Positions 1-6,202 are shown, counted from the stretch's first letter. The stretch: DNA of 7,282 nt from Thermoprotei archaeon (GCA_003650785.1 QMRW01000065.1:1-7282), one strand, 5' to 3'. A program made the numbers and translations. The notes: generated from the sequence alone by a model not told the origin.

Positions 1-2
1 AT

Positions 3-209
3 TATTCGGTCACCACTTCGGTTTCACTAGCTCTAGCCTATGAGATCTTAAAGAGATCAGAGCATTTTACCGGAACTAGAGACCTAACACGTTTAATTGT
101 GGAGAAGGCTAATGAGAAAAGTTCCATCATGGGTGAAGGGGCTATTAAAGTGGTCAAAAATTCAAATCGATCTATACAATTTAGACATTTCCTCGAGATG
201 TGGTTATGA
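3..209 (+). CDS. C-terminal end of an unrecognised protein (partial)
   Basis: An open frame runs in from the left edge (first full codon at 3) for 68 codons to a TGA at 207-209. The visible protein begins YSVTTSVSLALAYEILKRSE and ends FRHFLEMWL. The start and most of the protein lie outside the window. The first part suggests a helix rich in small residues, and the rest is mixed and charged; no family motif could be recognised, so no function is given. The frame is uninterrupted, its composition is protein-like, and it ends exactly where the convergent amidohydrolase gene ends, which is why I believe it is real. The last 6 bp overlap that gene tail to tail. Confidence 0.6.
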   Translation, partial: YSVTTSVSLALAYEILKRSEHFTGTRDLTRLIVEKANEKSSIMGEGAIKVVKNSNRSIQFRHFLEMWL

Positions 210-1355
210 TTCTTCGTGTACGCGCTTACCTTCAGCGTATACTAGTAGAGGATAGCTCTCTAGGGAGAAGGGATCTCCACTCCATAGTACGAAGGATGCC
301 CATTTATCTATATCTAAGGTTCCAAGTACATTGTCAATACCTAGAATCTTAGCATTCCTTAGAGTCAGTATTGAGATACACTCCTCTTTACTAGCTCCAA
401 ACCTTCTAAAGAACCTCATTTGAAGGAAGAGGTTTCGCTGTAGCACTACAGGGTGATCGGACATAAGACCGAAGAAGGGTTTAACTCTTAGTAGTTTCTC
501 TATATTCCTCCAGCTCTCATGCTTCAACTCAACTTTGTAGGGGAAGGCATCGATGGGTCCATAGATTAAGGGTACTTTTTCCTCCTTTATGACCGCAAAT
601 GCAGCCTCACTATGTAGGTCACATCCATGCTCAATAGTTACATCTAAGCCAAACTCCTCTTTAATTCTAAACAGTGCTAGAATATCATCTATTTTATGAG
701 CATGCACTCTAAGCTTGATCTCTCCTCTTAGTACGGGAAAGAGTGCGGAAATATCGGGTTCTACCTCTTCGTATTCCTTCTTCCCCCTCTCCACGAGAAC
801 CATTTCATTTCGAGCCTTTAACAGCGCTCGTCGTAAAAGAGTGAGTGCACCCATCCTAGTAAAGGGCCTTGTTCCTTTCCAACCAGTTGTACTCCTGGGG
901 TTATAGCCTAGAGCAGCTTTAATTCCTGCATAACCTATGAAGGCATCTCTCGTACTTTTCGAATAGTTCCTGATCACTACAGCCTTTCCTCCTATAATAT
1001 TACCACTACCCGGCAATACACAGGAGTATAAGACTCCTTGCTCTATAGACTCCTTAAAGGATTTATCATCCATATAGATAGAGTCTAGTGCATCGGCGAG
1101 TGATATTACCGAGTCCATCTTTTCATTAGTCTCTTCTTCGGCTGGTGGTTCACCACTCCTCCTCATACCTATGTGTGAATGAGCGTCTATAAAGGCTGGT
1201 GTTACTACTTCTCCTTCAGCTACTACTTCACATTTCGGTCTCTTACGACTTATGGACACAATTTTCCCGGTCTCCTCATTAAAGCATAGGTATGCGTTGG
1301 ATATAGGAGGTTCGGGTCTTCCAGTGTATATTAACTTGGATTTTACCGCTAGCAT
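204..1355 (-). CDS. Metal-dependent amidohydrolase (imidazolonepropionase-like)
   Basis: The 383-residue protein fits the amidohydrolase superfamily, in the branch annotated as imidazolonepropionase-related hydrolases. Family members hydrolyse C-N bonds with one or two metal ions in a TIM barrel; they are cytosolic, and the substrate here cannot be read from sequence. Visible motifs: a small N-terminal beta domain, then FIDAHSHIG (metal ligands H59 and H61), a PGSGNIIGG loop near 115-123, RVHAH (H218, H220), IEHGCD (H243) and SDHPV with the catalytic-type aspartate D300. The C-terminal stretch closes the beta domain (GTLDIDKWASFVLWSGDP). Length and motif order look complete. The start ATG is supported by a TATA box 23-30 bases upstream and no Shine-Dalgarno, so the mRNA is probably leaderless. 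It is divergent from the coiled-coil gene and overlaps the gene on its 3' side by 6 bp. No pathway partner is visible nearby. Confidence 0.88.
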   Translation of the reverse strand: MLAVKSKLIYTGRPEPPISNAYLCFNEETGKIVSISRKRPKCEVVAEGEVVTPAFIDAHSHIGMRRSGEPPAEEETNEKMDSVISLADALDSIYMDDKSFKESIEQGVLYSCVLPGSGNIIGGKAVVIRNYSKSTRDAFIGYAGIKAALGYNPRSTTGWKGTRPFTRMGALTLLRRALLKARNEMVLVERGKKEYEEVEPDISALFPVLRGEIKLRVHAHKIDDILALFRIKEEFGLDVTIEHGCDLHSEAAFAVIKEEKVPLIYGPIDAFPYKVELKHESWRNIEKLLRVKPFFGLMSDHPVVLQRNLFLQMRFFRRFGASKEECISILTLRNAKILGIDNVLGTLDIDKWASFVLWSGDPFSLESYPLLVYAEGKRVHEES

Positions 1356-1377
1356 GTATTCAATAATGTGATGTTTG

Positions 1378-1385
1378 TTTTAATA
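1378..1385 (-). promoter_or_regulatory. TATA box of the amidohydrolase gene
   Basis: On the minus strand the bases read TATTAAAA, at -30 to -23 from the ATG at 1355. This is the spacing of an archaeal TATA box when transcription starts at or next to the start codon. No Shine-Dalgarno lies between. It shares an 80-bp divergent intergenic region with the promoter of the next gene; the two boxes are 20 bp apart, so a bound regulator could affect both. Confidence 0.55.
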
Positions 1386-1404
1386 CTTTCAGTTACAGAG
1401 TAAG

Positions 1405-1412
1405 CTTTTTAT
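1405..1412 (+). promoter_or_regulatory. TATA box of the coiled-coil/RHH gene
   Basis: The bases CTTTTTAT lie at -30 to -23 from the ATG at 1435, again the leaderless spacing, and no ribosome binding site is present. Two ATG codons follow in tandem (1435 and 1438), so translation may start at either. Confidence 0.5.
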
Positions 1413-1434
1413 CTTACATCAATACATACATGTA

Positions 1435-2304
1435 ATGATGAGCACTAGAGAGTTCATAGATAAAGTGAAAGAGGAACTAGAGAGTTTCATAGAGGAGTTC
1501 AGGGAGAATCTAGAAAAGAAATTTGAGGAATATGTAGAGAAAGTAGAGGAATTGAGCAGTAGAACTATGGATACTATTAAGAAGAGGGACTATAAGGCTT
1601 TTCGTGAGCTCATAGAAGATATTAGAGTACTGAGAGAGGAACTGCATACAAGCCTACGATCATTAGTCTTCAGAAACAGAATGAAATTCAGAAAACTATG
1701 TTGGAAGCTTAGAAAGGAAGCCTACAGCTTTATAAATTCCATAAAAGGAGAGGAAAGATCAGAAGTACTTGATGAGATAAGAAGCATATTTGAGGATAGT
1801 AGGGATAGAATTGAAAATATAATTGAAGACTATAGAGAAAGAATGAGAGACCTATCAGATGCCCTAAGAGACCTATCCCATTTCAGAGTCTCAACTGTAG
1901 GTCCTAGATCCATAATGGTAATGAAAGCTGATATACTGAATGAGGTAGGACGATTCCTCGATATAGGAATGAAAAGAGTTGAGGATATAATGGAAAGACT
2001 CCAAAAAGCACTTAAATCAGCCTTTGAGACCACACCAGAAAAAAGAGAAGAAAGTACTGTAGTATCGTCTATTAGACTATCCAAGAATGATCTAGAGATC
2101 ATAGATTGTCTCGTAGAGGTAGGGATCTTTAGAAGTAGAAGTGAAGGAGTAGCCTTCTTTACACATAAGGGAATAGAAGCTAGTAGAGAAGTATTTGAAC
2201 GTTTGAGAGAAAAATTGAATGAAATTCAGAGACTACATAGTGAAGTAAAGAAAGAGCTTGAAAGCATATTTAAGAGAGAAGAGAAAAGAGAGAAACAATC
2301 CTAA
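1435..2304 (+). CDS. Long coiled-coil protein with C-terminal ribbon-helix-helix domain
   Basis: The 289-residue protein has two parts. Residues 1 to about 200 are almost all charged helix (Lys, Arg, Glu with regularly spaced Leu/Ile/Val), with a few breaks near 103-107 and 150-160, and read as a long coiled coil or helical bundle. Residues about 208-250 look like a ribbon-helix-helix fold: a strand TVVSSIRLSK, helix NDLEIIDCLVEVG, a turn with the typical GIFRSRSEGV, and a second helix FFTHKGIEAS. A further charged helix (251-285) ends the protein. RHH domains dimerise and bind DNA through the strand. There is no signal peptide or membrane segment, so it should be cytosolic. I infer a DNA-binding or DNA-organising role, or a regulator with an oligomerising N-terminus; the target is unknown. 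The gene is single, with its own promoter, and is divergent from the amidohydrolase gene. The CDS call is firm; the RHH assignment rests on pattern alone. Confidence 0.82.
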   Translation: MMSTREFIDKVKEELESFIEEFRENLEKKFEEYVEKVEELSSRTMDTIKKRDYKAFRELIEDIRVLREELHTSLRSLVFRNRMKFRKLCWKLRKEAYSFINSIKGEERSEVLDEIRSIFEDSRDRIENIIEDYRERMRDLSDALRDLSHFRVSTVGPRSIMVMKADILNEVGRFLDIGMKRVEDIMERLQKALKSAFETTPEKREESTVVSSIRLSKNDLEIIDCLVEVGIFRSRSEGVAFFTHKGIEASREVFERLREKLNEIQRLHSEVKKELESIFKREEKREKQS

Positions 2305-2343
2305 CTTAGACTACTCATTAACAATGATCGATAAAGGTAGAAA

Positions 2344-2348
2344 TTTTT
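2344..2348 (+). terminator. Oligo-T terminator after the coiled-coil gene
   Basis: A run of five T lies 40 bases after the stop codon, in an AT-rich stretch. Archaeal RNA polymerase can stop at such T-runs without a hairpin. The next gene has its own promoter downstream, which fits a transcript ending here. The same T-rich stretch could instead be part of a promoter. Confidence 0.35.
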
Positions 2349-2382
2349 ATTGATTATTCTCATAAGAGTACACTGATAACCT

Positions 2383-2425
2383 CTTTTATAGATATTTTGA
2401 GATAAAAGTACGAAATACTTTTTTA
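2383..2425 (+). promoter_or_regulatory. Promoter region of the ABC transporter operon
   Basis: Two TATA-like boxes are present. CTTTTATA at 2383-2390 would give a transcript start near 2412 and a leader of about 45 bases that includes the GGGAG at 2446-2450, six bases before the ATG. CTTTTTTA at 2418-2425 would give an almost leaderless transcript. The sequence does not decide between them; the presence of GGGAG makes the first slightly more attractive. Confidence 0.45.
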
Positions 2426-2456
2426 CCTAATAATCGATCCTAAAAGGGAGCTAGTA

Positions 2457-3230
2457 ATGTCTGTAGTTGCCGAAGCTAAGCATGTGGTTAAGCGCTATGG
2501 GACCATTACTGCTCTAGATGGGGTCACATTAGAACTTAAAAGAGGAAAGATAGTAGGTCTACTAGGTCCTAATGGAAGTGGAAAGTCTACATTAATAAAG
2601 GTACTAATGGGATTTATTCCCCCTGACTCAGGTTACGTATCTGTACTAGGCGTAGATCCCTACGAGCATCCTGATATAAGAGCAAAGATAGGCTATGTCC
2701 CCGAGGAGGTGAAGTTGTATGAATCCTTAACTCCTAAGGAACTCTTCGATCTAGCAGCTAGGATAAGAAGAACTGATACGGACAAGTACTATAGAATGCT
2801 TGAAACATTATCCAACGCTCTAGATCTCAGATCGAAACTCCACAACCTAATAGGTTCACTCTCAAAGGGCTACAGACAGAAAGTAGCCATAGCACTAGCA
2901 CTACTTCACGATCCAGAGATACTGCTCCTCGATGAGCCTATAATAGGATTAGATCCCATAGTAGCTAGAGTGTTCAAGGAGATACTGATGGAACTCAAGA
3001 GAAGAGGAAAGGCTATCCTCTTTTCTACGCATATTCTAGAGCTCGCCGAGGTCATATGCGATAGAATTGCGATAATACATAGGGGAAAGATAATACTAGA
3101 GGGTACTAGAGATGAAATTGTAGAACAGGCTAGAGAAAGAGGAGCTCTAGAAGAGGTATTCCTAGAGGTAACGGGTAAGAGAGGAGAAGTAGAAGAACTT
3201 GTGAAAGCTATTAGAGAGGAAATAATATGA
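2457..3230 (+). CDS. ABC transporter ATP-binding protein (NatA/ABC-2 type)
   Basis: The 257-residue protein is a complete ABC ATPase that would power the permease encoded next. Motifs in order: aromatic A-loop Y14; Walker A GPNGSGKST (37-45); a Q-loop region IGYVPEE (78-84) in which Glu replaces the usual Gln, which is common in this exporter-type subfamily; signature LSKGYRQKV (135-143); Walker B ILLLDEP (155-161) with catalytic E160; D-loop GLD (164-166); switch histidine H191 in STH. The C-terminal tail after about 215 (EGTRDEIVEQARER, then EEVFLEVTG) is typical of ATPases paired with ABC-2 permeases. It works as a dimer on the inner face of the membrane. A weak Shine-Dalgarno GGGAG precedes the start. 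Its stop overlaps the permease start (ATGA), so the two are translationally coupled. The substrate is unknown. Confidence 0.95.
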   Translation: MSVVAEAKHVVKRYGTITALDGVTLELKRGKIVGLLGPNGSGKSTLIKVLMGFIPPDSGYVSVLGVDPYEHPDIRAKIGYVPEEVKLYESLTPKELFDLAARIRRTDTDKYYRMLETLSNALDLRSKLHNLIGSLSKGYRQKVAIALALLHDPEILLLDEPIIGLDPIVARVFKEILMELKRRGKAILFSTHILELAEVICDRIAIIHRGKIILEGTRDEIVEQARERGALEEVFLEVTGKRGEVEELVKAIREEII

Positions 3231-4831
3231 TCGGAATGAGAGATCTTCTGTACTTGGTAAAGGTACTATACAGAGAGACTGCTTATCTGATGATTAAAAG
3301 CACTAGACCTGTTATGAGTCCTAAAGATGCTATTTCTAAGAGTAAGCGAATGTGGACTGTGAATATACTTATAGCTACAGTAATGGCTTTTATACTCTCT
3401 CTATTCCTGATAATTGTCTTCTATATTCCTATGCCAGAAAGCACTAATGTCGATATTGAAACCCTACTTAGATCGACTACCTTGAGCTATGTTGGATGCA
3501 TATTCCTCTTTAGCTTTATGTTCAGTACGACTACTTCATGGGTACTCCAAGAATATGACTTAGTAGAGCCCATTAAACCACTACCCCTTAGCGAAGATGA
3601 TATGAGAATTTTAATACTCTTGTCTGCTCTAATTGGATCTATTCCTATACTAATTATACCACTAATCTACTCTATAGGTCTCGCTATAAGATTTAACTCT
3701 ATTGCTGTACTCATAATTGCACTCCTCTACGGTATACTTACATTTCTACTAGCTACGGGTATTTCACTAATACTGACCTCTCATATAGGTGCTAAACGTT
3801 TCGCAGGATCTAGTCTCAGGATAAATATTCTAAGAGCACTCAATACCTTAATATATGTACTGAGCATGAGCCTAATATACATTTTCTGGAATTTCTTAAG
3901 TAGAGTGAATATTATTCTAAAGCATCTGACAAGCATAGGTAGTGGACTTGAGTACCTTGCTGAATCTCTATTATTTATATACCCTCTATCTGCATGTGAG
4001 GGAATTGTAAGCGGAGCCACTGGTGATAAAATGCCCCTCCATCACTTCGTATTAAGTATGGTATACCTGTATCTAGCATACAGAGTATTCAAAATCGGTA
4101 GTAGGAGATATTGGAGGGTGCTTCTCCGTCCAGAGTATATAGGAGTAGAATTAGTTAAGCCCATTAAGGGAATTTCACGCTGGACTCTAGATCCTAAAAT
4201 AGGCTTAATGATTAAAGATCTCAAGATGATATATAGAAATCCGAGAAGTGGATACTTGTTCTTCTTTCCCCTGATATACTCAATATACCTCCTGATAAGC
4301 TTCAGAGAATTAGTGGAAGATCCAACATTCTTAGTTATCTATAGCGTAATCACATACCTTATCCTAGGATTCCTAGTATCATATGTACCCTATCAGTTAC
4401 TACTAGCAGAGGGAGACAACCTCTGGCTTCTCTTTGCTAGTGGAATTAGGAAAAGAGATATAGCCATTGGAAAATCCCTACCTGTAGTACTACAGAGTTC
4501 GATAGTCCTCACACTTTACAGTTACATCCTCTCGCCTATGGGAGTGCCTGCTACAGTATCTTTTATCTTTACAGGAACTTTCTACTGTACAGCAACCGCC
4601 ATTATGGTATCGACTATATGGACTAGGACTATAGGTCCGGAGACTAGAATGCTGAAAATGTCAGTACCAACATTTCTACTCACACTATTAATGCAAGCAC
4701 TTATGGCGATTCCTCATGTTATAGTAACCCTACTATCTCGGATACTCCCTCTCTTCTATTTGAGAGTATTATTTATATCCATGCTGGAGCTTCTGATAGT
4801 CGTAATCGTATGTAGATTAGTGCTAAGGTAG
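3227..4831 (+). CDS. ABC-2 type transporter permease, single-chain with two similar halves
   Basis: The 534-residue protein is strongly hydrophobic, with about twelve membrane segments (roughly 45-67, 86-104, 127-151, 158-184, 202-222, 244-262, 272-288, 343-358, 367-390, 417-435, 442-464 and 478-530, the last probably two). Its N-terminus and the stretch 288-340 are basic and probably cytoplasmic. The loop LQEYDLVEPIKPLPLSEDD (108-126), followed by hydrophobic segments, has a counterpart LAEGDNLWLLFASGIRKRD (393-411) in the same place of the second half, so the protein looks like a fused pair of ABC-2 half-permeases. It directly follows its ATPase with an ATGA overlap and a GAGG motif seven bases before the start. 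The pair should form an exporter; no accessory or substrate gene is near, so the cargo is unknown. A second in-frame ATG (codon 4) is a possible alternative start. Confidence 0.88.
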   Translation: MIGMRDLLYLVKVLYRETAYLMIKSTRPVMSPKDAISKSKRMWTVNILIATVMAFILSLFLIIVFYIPMPESTNVDIETLLRSTTLSYVGCIFLFSFMFSTTTSWVLQEYDLVEPIKPLPLSEDDMRILILLSALIGSIPILIIPLIYSIGLAIRFNSIAVLIIALLYGILTFLLATGISLILTSHIGAKRFAGSSLRINILRALNTLIYVLSMSLIYIFWNFLSRVNIILKHLTSIGSGLEYLAESLLFIYPLSACEGIVSGATGDKMPLHHFVLSMVYLYLAYRVFKIGSRRYWRVLLRPEYIGVELVKPIKGISRWTLDPKIGLMIKDLKMIYRNPRSGYLFFFPLIYSIYLLISFRELVEDPTFLVIYSVITYLILGFLVSYVPYQLLLAEGDNLWLLFASGIRKRDIAIGKSLPVVLQSSIVLTLYSYILSPMGVPATVSFIFTGTFYCTATAIMVSTIWTRTIGPETRMLKMSVPTFLLTLLMQALMAIPHVIVTLLSRILPLFYLRVLFISMLELLIVVIVCRLVLR

Positions 4832-5090
4832 ACCTAGCTTATGATGATTTTTCAATAACGTTAAAGCCTGGTATGGACTTAGAGCACCATATTGAGTTCT
4901 CTCACTATTCCTTCCTCCTGTGGATTGTAGAAGATGGAGGTAAGGGGTCTTTCATAAAATTACAAGCCTGAAATCTACTCAGTACCTAGTCCATGTTCGT
5001 AGTGGGATTTGTGAGAGGAGATATGTTGTGTATTTTCTAACAAGAGTACTTATAGGAGACTGCTCGTGGGAGTGTGTTCAGAGTAGAGCG
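4832..5090. other. Intergenic stretch without a convincing gene
   Basis: This lies between the permease stop and the stop of the broken ORF on the other strand. The only protein-like stretch is a plus-strand frame ending at 4971 that contains PGMDLEHHIEFSHYSFLLW. It could start at the ATG at 4873 (32 residues) but has no ribosome binding site. Upstream in the same frame it stays open into the end of the permease gene, so it may be the tail of a lost gene. An imperfect inverted pair, TATGGACTTAG (4872-4882) and CCTAGTCCATG near 4985-4996, flanks it. A box C-like ATGATGA at 4841 has no partner box D in range. Nothing else is seen. Confidence 0.4.
4848..4852 (+). terminator. Oligo-T terminator after the ABC operon
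   Basis: Five T bases lie 17 bases after the permease stop codon, in a position suited to archaeal T-run termination. No stable hairpin precedes it. The support is positional only. Confidence 0.3.
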
Positions 5091-5318
5091 CTATCGAGAC
5101 GCGGGCTTGAAGAGTTTCCTGGGATGTAGAATTGCCAGATCTTTAGCTCTCACCTTAGTCATCAATCCTTCCATATCTTTCTTCACCCTAGAAGCAACTA
5201 CATTTTCGTCAATGTCTACGACTAGAACTTCTTGTAACAGCAGTTTTAAACTTCTTGAAAAATACGGGCTTTATCCGTTTAACCCTTCTGGAACTATAGG
5301 TAGATTAGATAAATTCAT
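5091..5318 (-). pseudogene. Small ORF next to tRNA-Asp, broken by one in-frame TAA
   Basis: On the minus strand an ATG at 5318 lies two bases after the encoded CCA of tRNA-Asp. It opens a frame of 75 codons to a TAG at 5093-5091, with one in-frame TAA at codon 16 (5273-5271). The first 15 residues read MNLSNLPIVPEGLNG; after the TAA the frame continues with SPYFSRSLKLLLQEVLVVDI and ends LAILHPRKLFKPASR. The mix of Val/Leu/Ile with Lys, Asp and Glu looks like a soluble alpha/beta protein, and much more so than the opposite-strand frame over the same bases. I do not recognise the family. It has no promoter of its own and would be read from the tRNA promoter. It is either a gene killed by one stop codon or, less likely, a chance open frame. 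Confidence 0.42.
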
Positions 5319-5320
5319 AG

Positions 5321-5398
5321 TGGCGCCCGCGCCGGGATTTGAACCCGGGATCTGCGGCTCGACAGGCCGCCATGCTGACCGGGCTACACCACGCGGGC
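5321..5398 (-). tRNA. tRNA-Asp (anticodon GUC)
   Basis: On the minus strand the sequence folds as a full cloverleaf. The acceptor stem is GCCCGCG with CGCGGGC. The D stem GTGT/GCAT contains two G-U pairs, with a 10-base loop carrying the conserved GG. The anticodon stem is GCGGC/GCCGC with loop CTGTCGA, giving anticodon GUC (plus strand 5361-5363). The variable loop is AGATC, and the T stem CCGGG/CCCGG closes the loop TTCAAAT. The discriminator is G, as expected for aspartate, and CCA is encoded (5323-5321). No intron is present. The GC-rich stems in an AT-rich genome point to a hyperthermophile. Confidence 0.97.
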
Positions 5399-5427
5399 TA
5401 TGGTAGCCTGTTTTAATACATTGTTTG

Positions 5428-5435
5428 ATTTAGTA
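5428..5435 (-). promoter_or_regulatory. Possible TATA box of tRNA-Asp
   Basis: The minus strand reads TACTAAAT at 30-37 bases before the mature 5' end, which would start the transcript a few bases ahead of the tRNA. A better-looking box, TATTAAAA at 5418-5411, is only 13-20 bases away, too close for normal archaeal spacing. The choice is uncertain. Confidence 0.3.
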
Positions 5436-5438
5436 CTT

Positions 5439-5762
5439 CTATATGCACTCTTGTACTCGATCATCATATCTTAAACCTGTAGGATATAAACGTTTTGTGC
5501 TTTTACGCTCAGATAGACACTTAACTAACTTTGAGCCCTAGGTTCTACATAAGACCCTAATCTCTTTAAGTGAAACTATTTTCCTTTGTAAGAATCTTTT
5601 CTAAAACTCCAGAAACAGCTTCCGTAGGCTCAGTTGTGATTATACAGAGCTCTACTAACTCCACATAGAGCTACTGCCTTAGTAAAACTTCCATCTATAC
5701 CCACACCTATTATCAAGGCGTCTCCCCATTTCTCTAGGCAACAGATCTATAAAATCGATTAG
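5439..5762 (-). pseudogene. Remnant of a MinD/ParA-type ATPase (C-terminal half)
   Basis: Four minus-strand pieces in changing frames join into one protein-like chain. Piece 1 (5762-5727) reads LIDFIDLLPREM. Piece 2 (5725-5669), after one extra base, reads GDALIIGVGIDGSFTKAVA. Piece 3 (5667-5566), after another single extra base, contains YVELVELCIITTEPTEAVSG. Piece 4 (5537-5439) ends RLYPTGLRYDDRVQECI and a TAG. MinD-type deviant Walker ATPases carry a segment of the form D-x-LIID-x-G, then V-x-TxPEPT, then a late G-x-IPYD-x-RV-x-EA; pieces 2, 3 and 4 match these in order and spacing, although the usual Asp of LIID is Gly here. The half with the KGGxGKT Walker A is not found upstream, so the gene is both truncated and frameshifted. 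The identification is by memory of motifs, not by alignment. Confidence 0.48.
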
Positions 5763-5802
5763 TTATCTCTACATAGAGAAGTAAGTAATAGTGATCCCTA
5801 AT

Positions 5803-5829
5803 TTGATCAGTACTATGACTACTGATCAA
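5803..5829. repeat. 27-bp near-palindrome, 10-bp arms around a 7-bp centre
   Basis: The arms TTGATCAGTA (5803-5812) and TACTGATCAA (5820-5829) are exact reverse complements, separated by CTATGAC. The centre contains the ATG of the next ORF. The layout suits either an operator for a dimeric regulator sitting on the start codon or a core site for a tyrosine recombinase (two arms around a 6-8 bp overlap). No protein gene nearby favours one reading. Confidence 0.6.
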
Positions 5830-6014
5830 TTTCTAGTAGTTTACTCTAAAAGTTCAGAATTTCTGCCATCTGACCGGGGTCTGATAGGTCATTTTTCGAA
5901 GATTTAGGAATCCGACTTATAAATAACCTGTACTTAACTGATGTACAGCACTATCTGGATAAGACTATTTTAGGAATAGAACTCATTAGAAGAGTGAGGA
6001 AAACTACTTCATAG
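5815..6014 (+). pseudogene. Small frameshifted ORF, family unknown
   Basis: An ATG at 5815 opens 30 codons (MTTDQFLVVYSKSSEFLPSD, then RGLIGHFSKI) to a TAG at 5905. At a run of five T (5892-5896) a one-base shift moves into a frame that runs on as FFEDLGIRLINNLYLTDVQH and then YLDKTILGIELIRRVRKTTS to a TAG at 6012-6014. Together this would give about 66 residues. I do not recognise a family. No clear TATA box lies at the expected distance. The minus strand of the same bases also has short open stretches, so the coding strand is not certain. Confidence 0.35.
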
Positions 6015-6081
6015 TCTAAGTGTTAAGCTAGTATAAGATTAACCTAAGGACAAGGTCAAGAGAAGTAAAAAGAATAACTTC

Positions 6082-6089
6082 CTTTTATG
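6082..6089 (+). promoter_or_regulatory. TATA box of the decayed regulator gene
   Basis: CTTTTATG lies at -28 to -21 from the ATG at 6110, the spacing seen at other leaderless starts in this window. It suggests that the decayed gene once began at 6110 and that the promoter has outlived the reading frame. Confidence 0.4.
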
Positions 6090-6126
6090 GCTCGGCTGTT
6101 TTGCCCCTCATGAACCTTGAGTCCTC

Positions 6127-6150
6127 CTGAGGGATGTTATAGGCCCTCAG
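6127..6150. repeat. Inverted repeat, 7-bp arms
   Basis: CTGAGGG (6127-6133) and CCCTCAG (6144-6150) are exact reverse complements around a 10-base loop, just inside the start of the decayed regulator. It could fold in RNA or be a binding site; chance is also possible. Confidence 0.35.
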
Positions 6151-6202
6151 TGAGTACTTTATAGAGACCTTCCTACAAATGGAAGTATTATGGGGGTCTC
6201 CA

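Noticed and set aside
715..906. Plus-strand open frame inside the amidohydrolase gene
   Set aside because: It lies opposite a gene with clear active-site motifs and has no promoter, ribosome binding site or recognisable domain.
1830..2102. Minus-strand open frame of 90 codons inside the coiled-coil gene
   Set aside because: It is Ser/Leu-rich, as expected from the antisense of a charged helical protein, and has no start signals.
3781..4224. Two minus-strand open frames inside the permease gene
   Set aside because: They are shadows of a long membrane-protein gene and have no signals of their own.
4841..4900. C/D box sRNA suggested by ATGATGA at 4841
   Set aside because: No CTGA box D or D' occurs within the next 60 bases, so the guide RNA layout is absent.
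5002..5012. Possible att duplicate of the tRNA-Asp 3' end (GGGATTTG)
   Set aside because: Only 8 bases match the T-arm region, too few for an integration repeat; no longer copy of the tRNA end is seen in the window.
5074..5406. Plus-strand open frame of 110 codons
   Set aside because: Its end is the well-known false translation of the antisense strand of a tRNA (PAPGFEPG...), and the first part lies opposite a more protein-like minus-strand frame.
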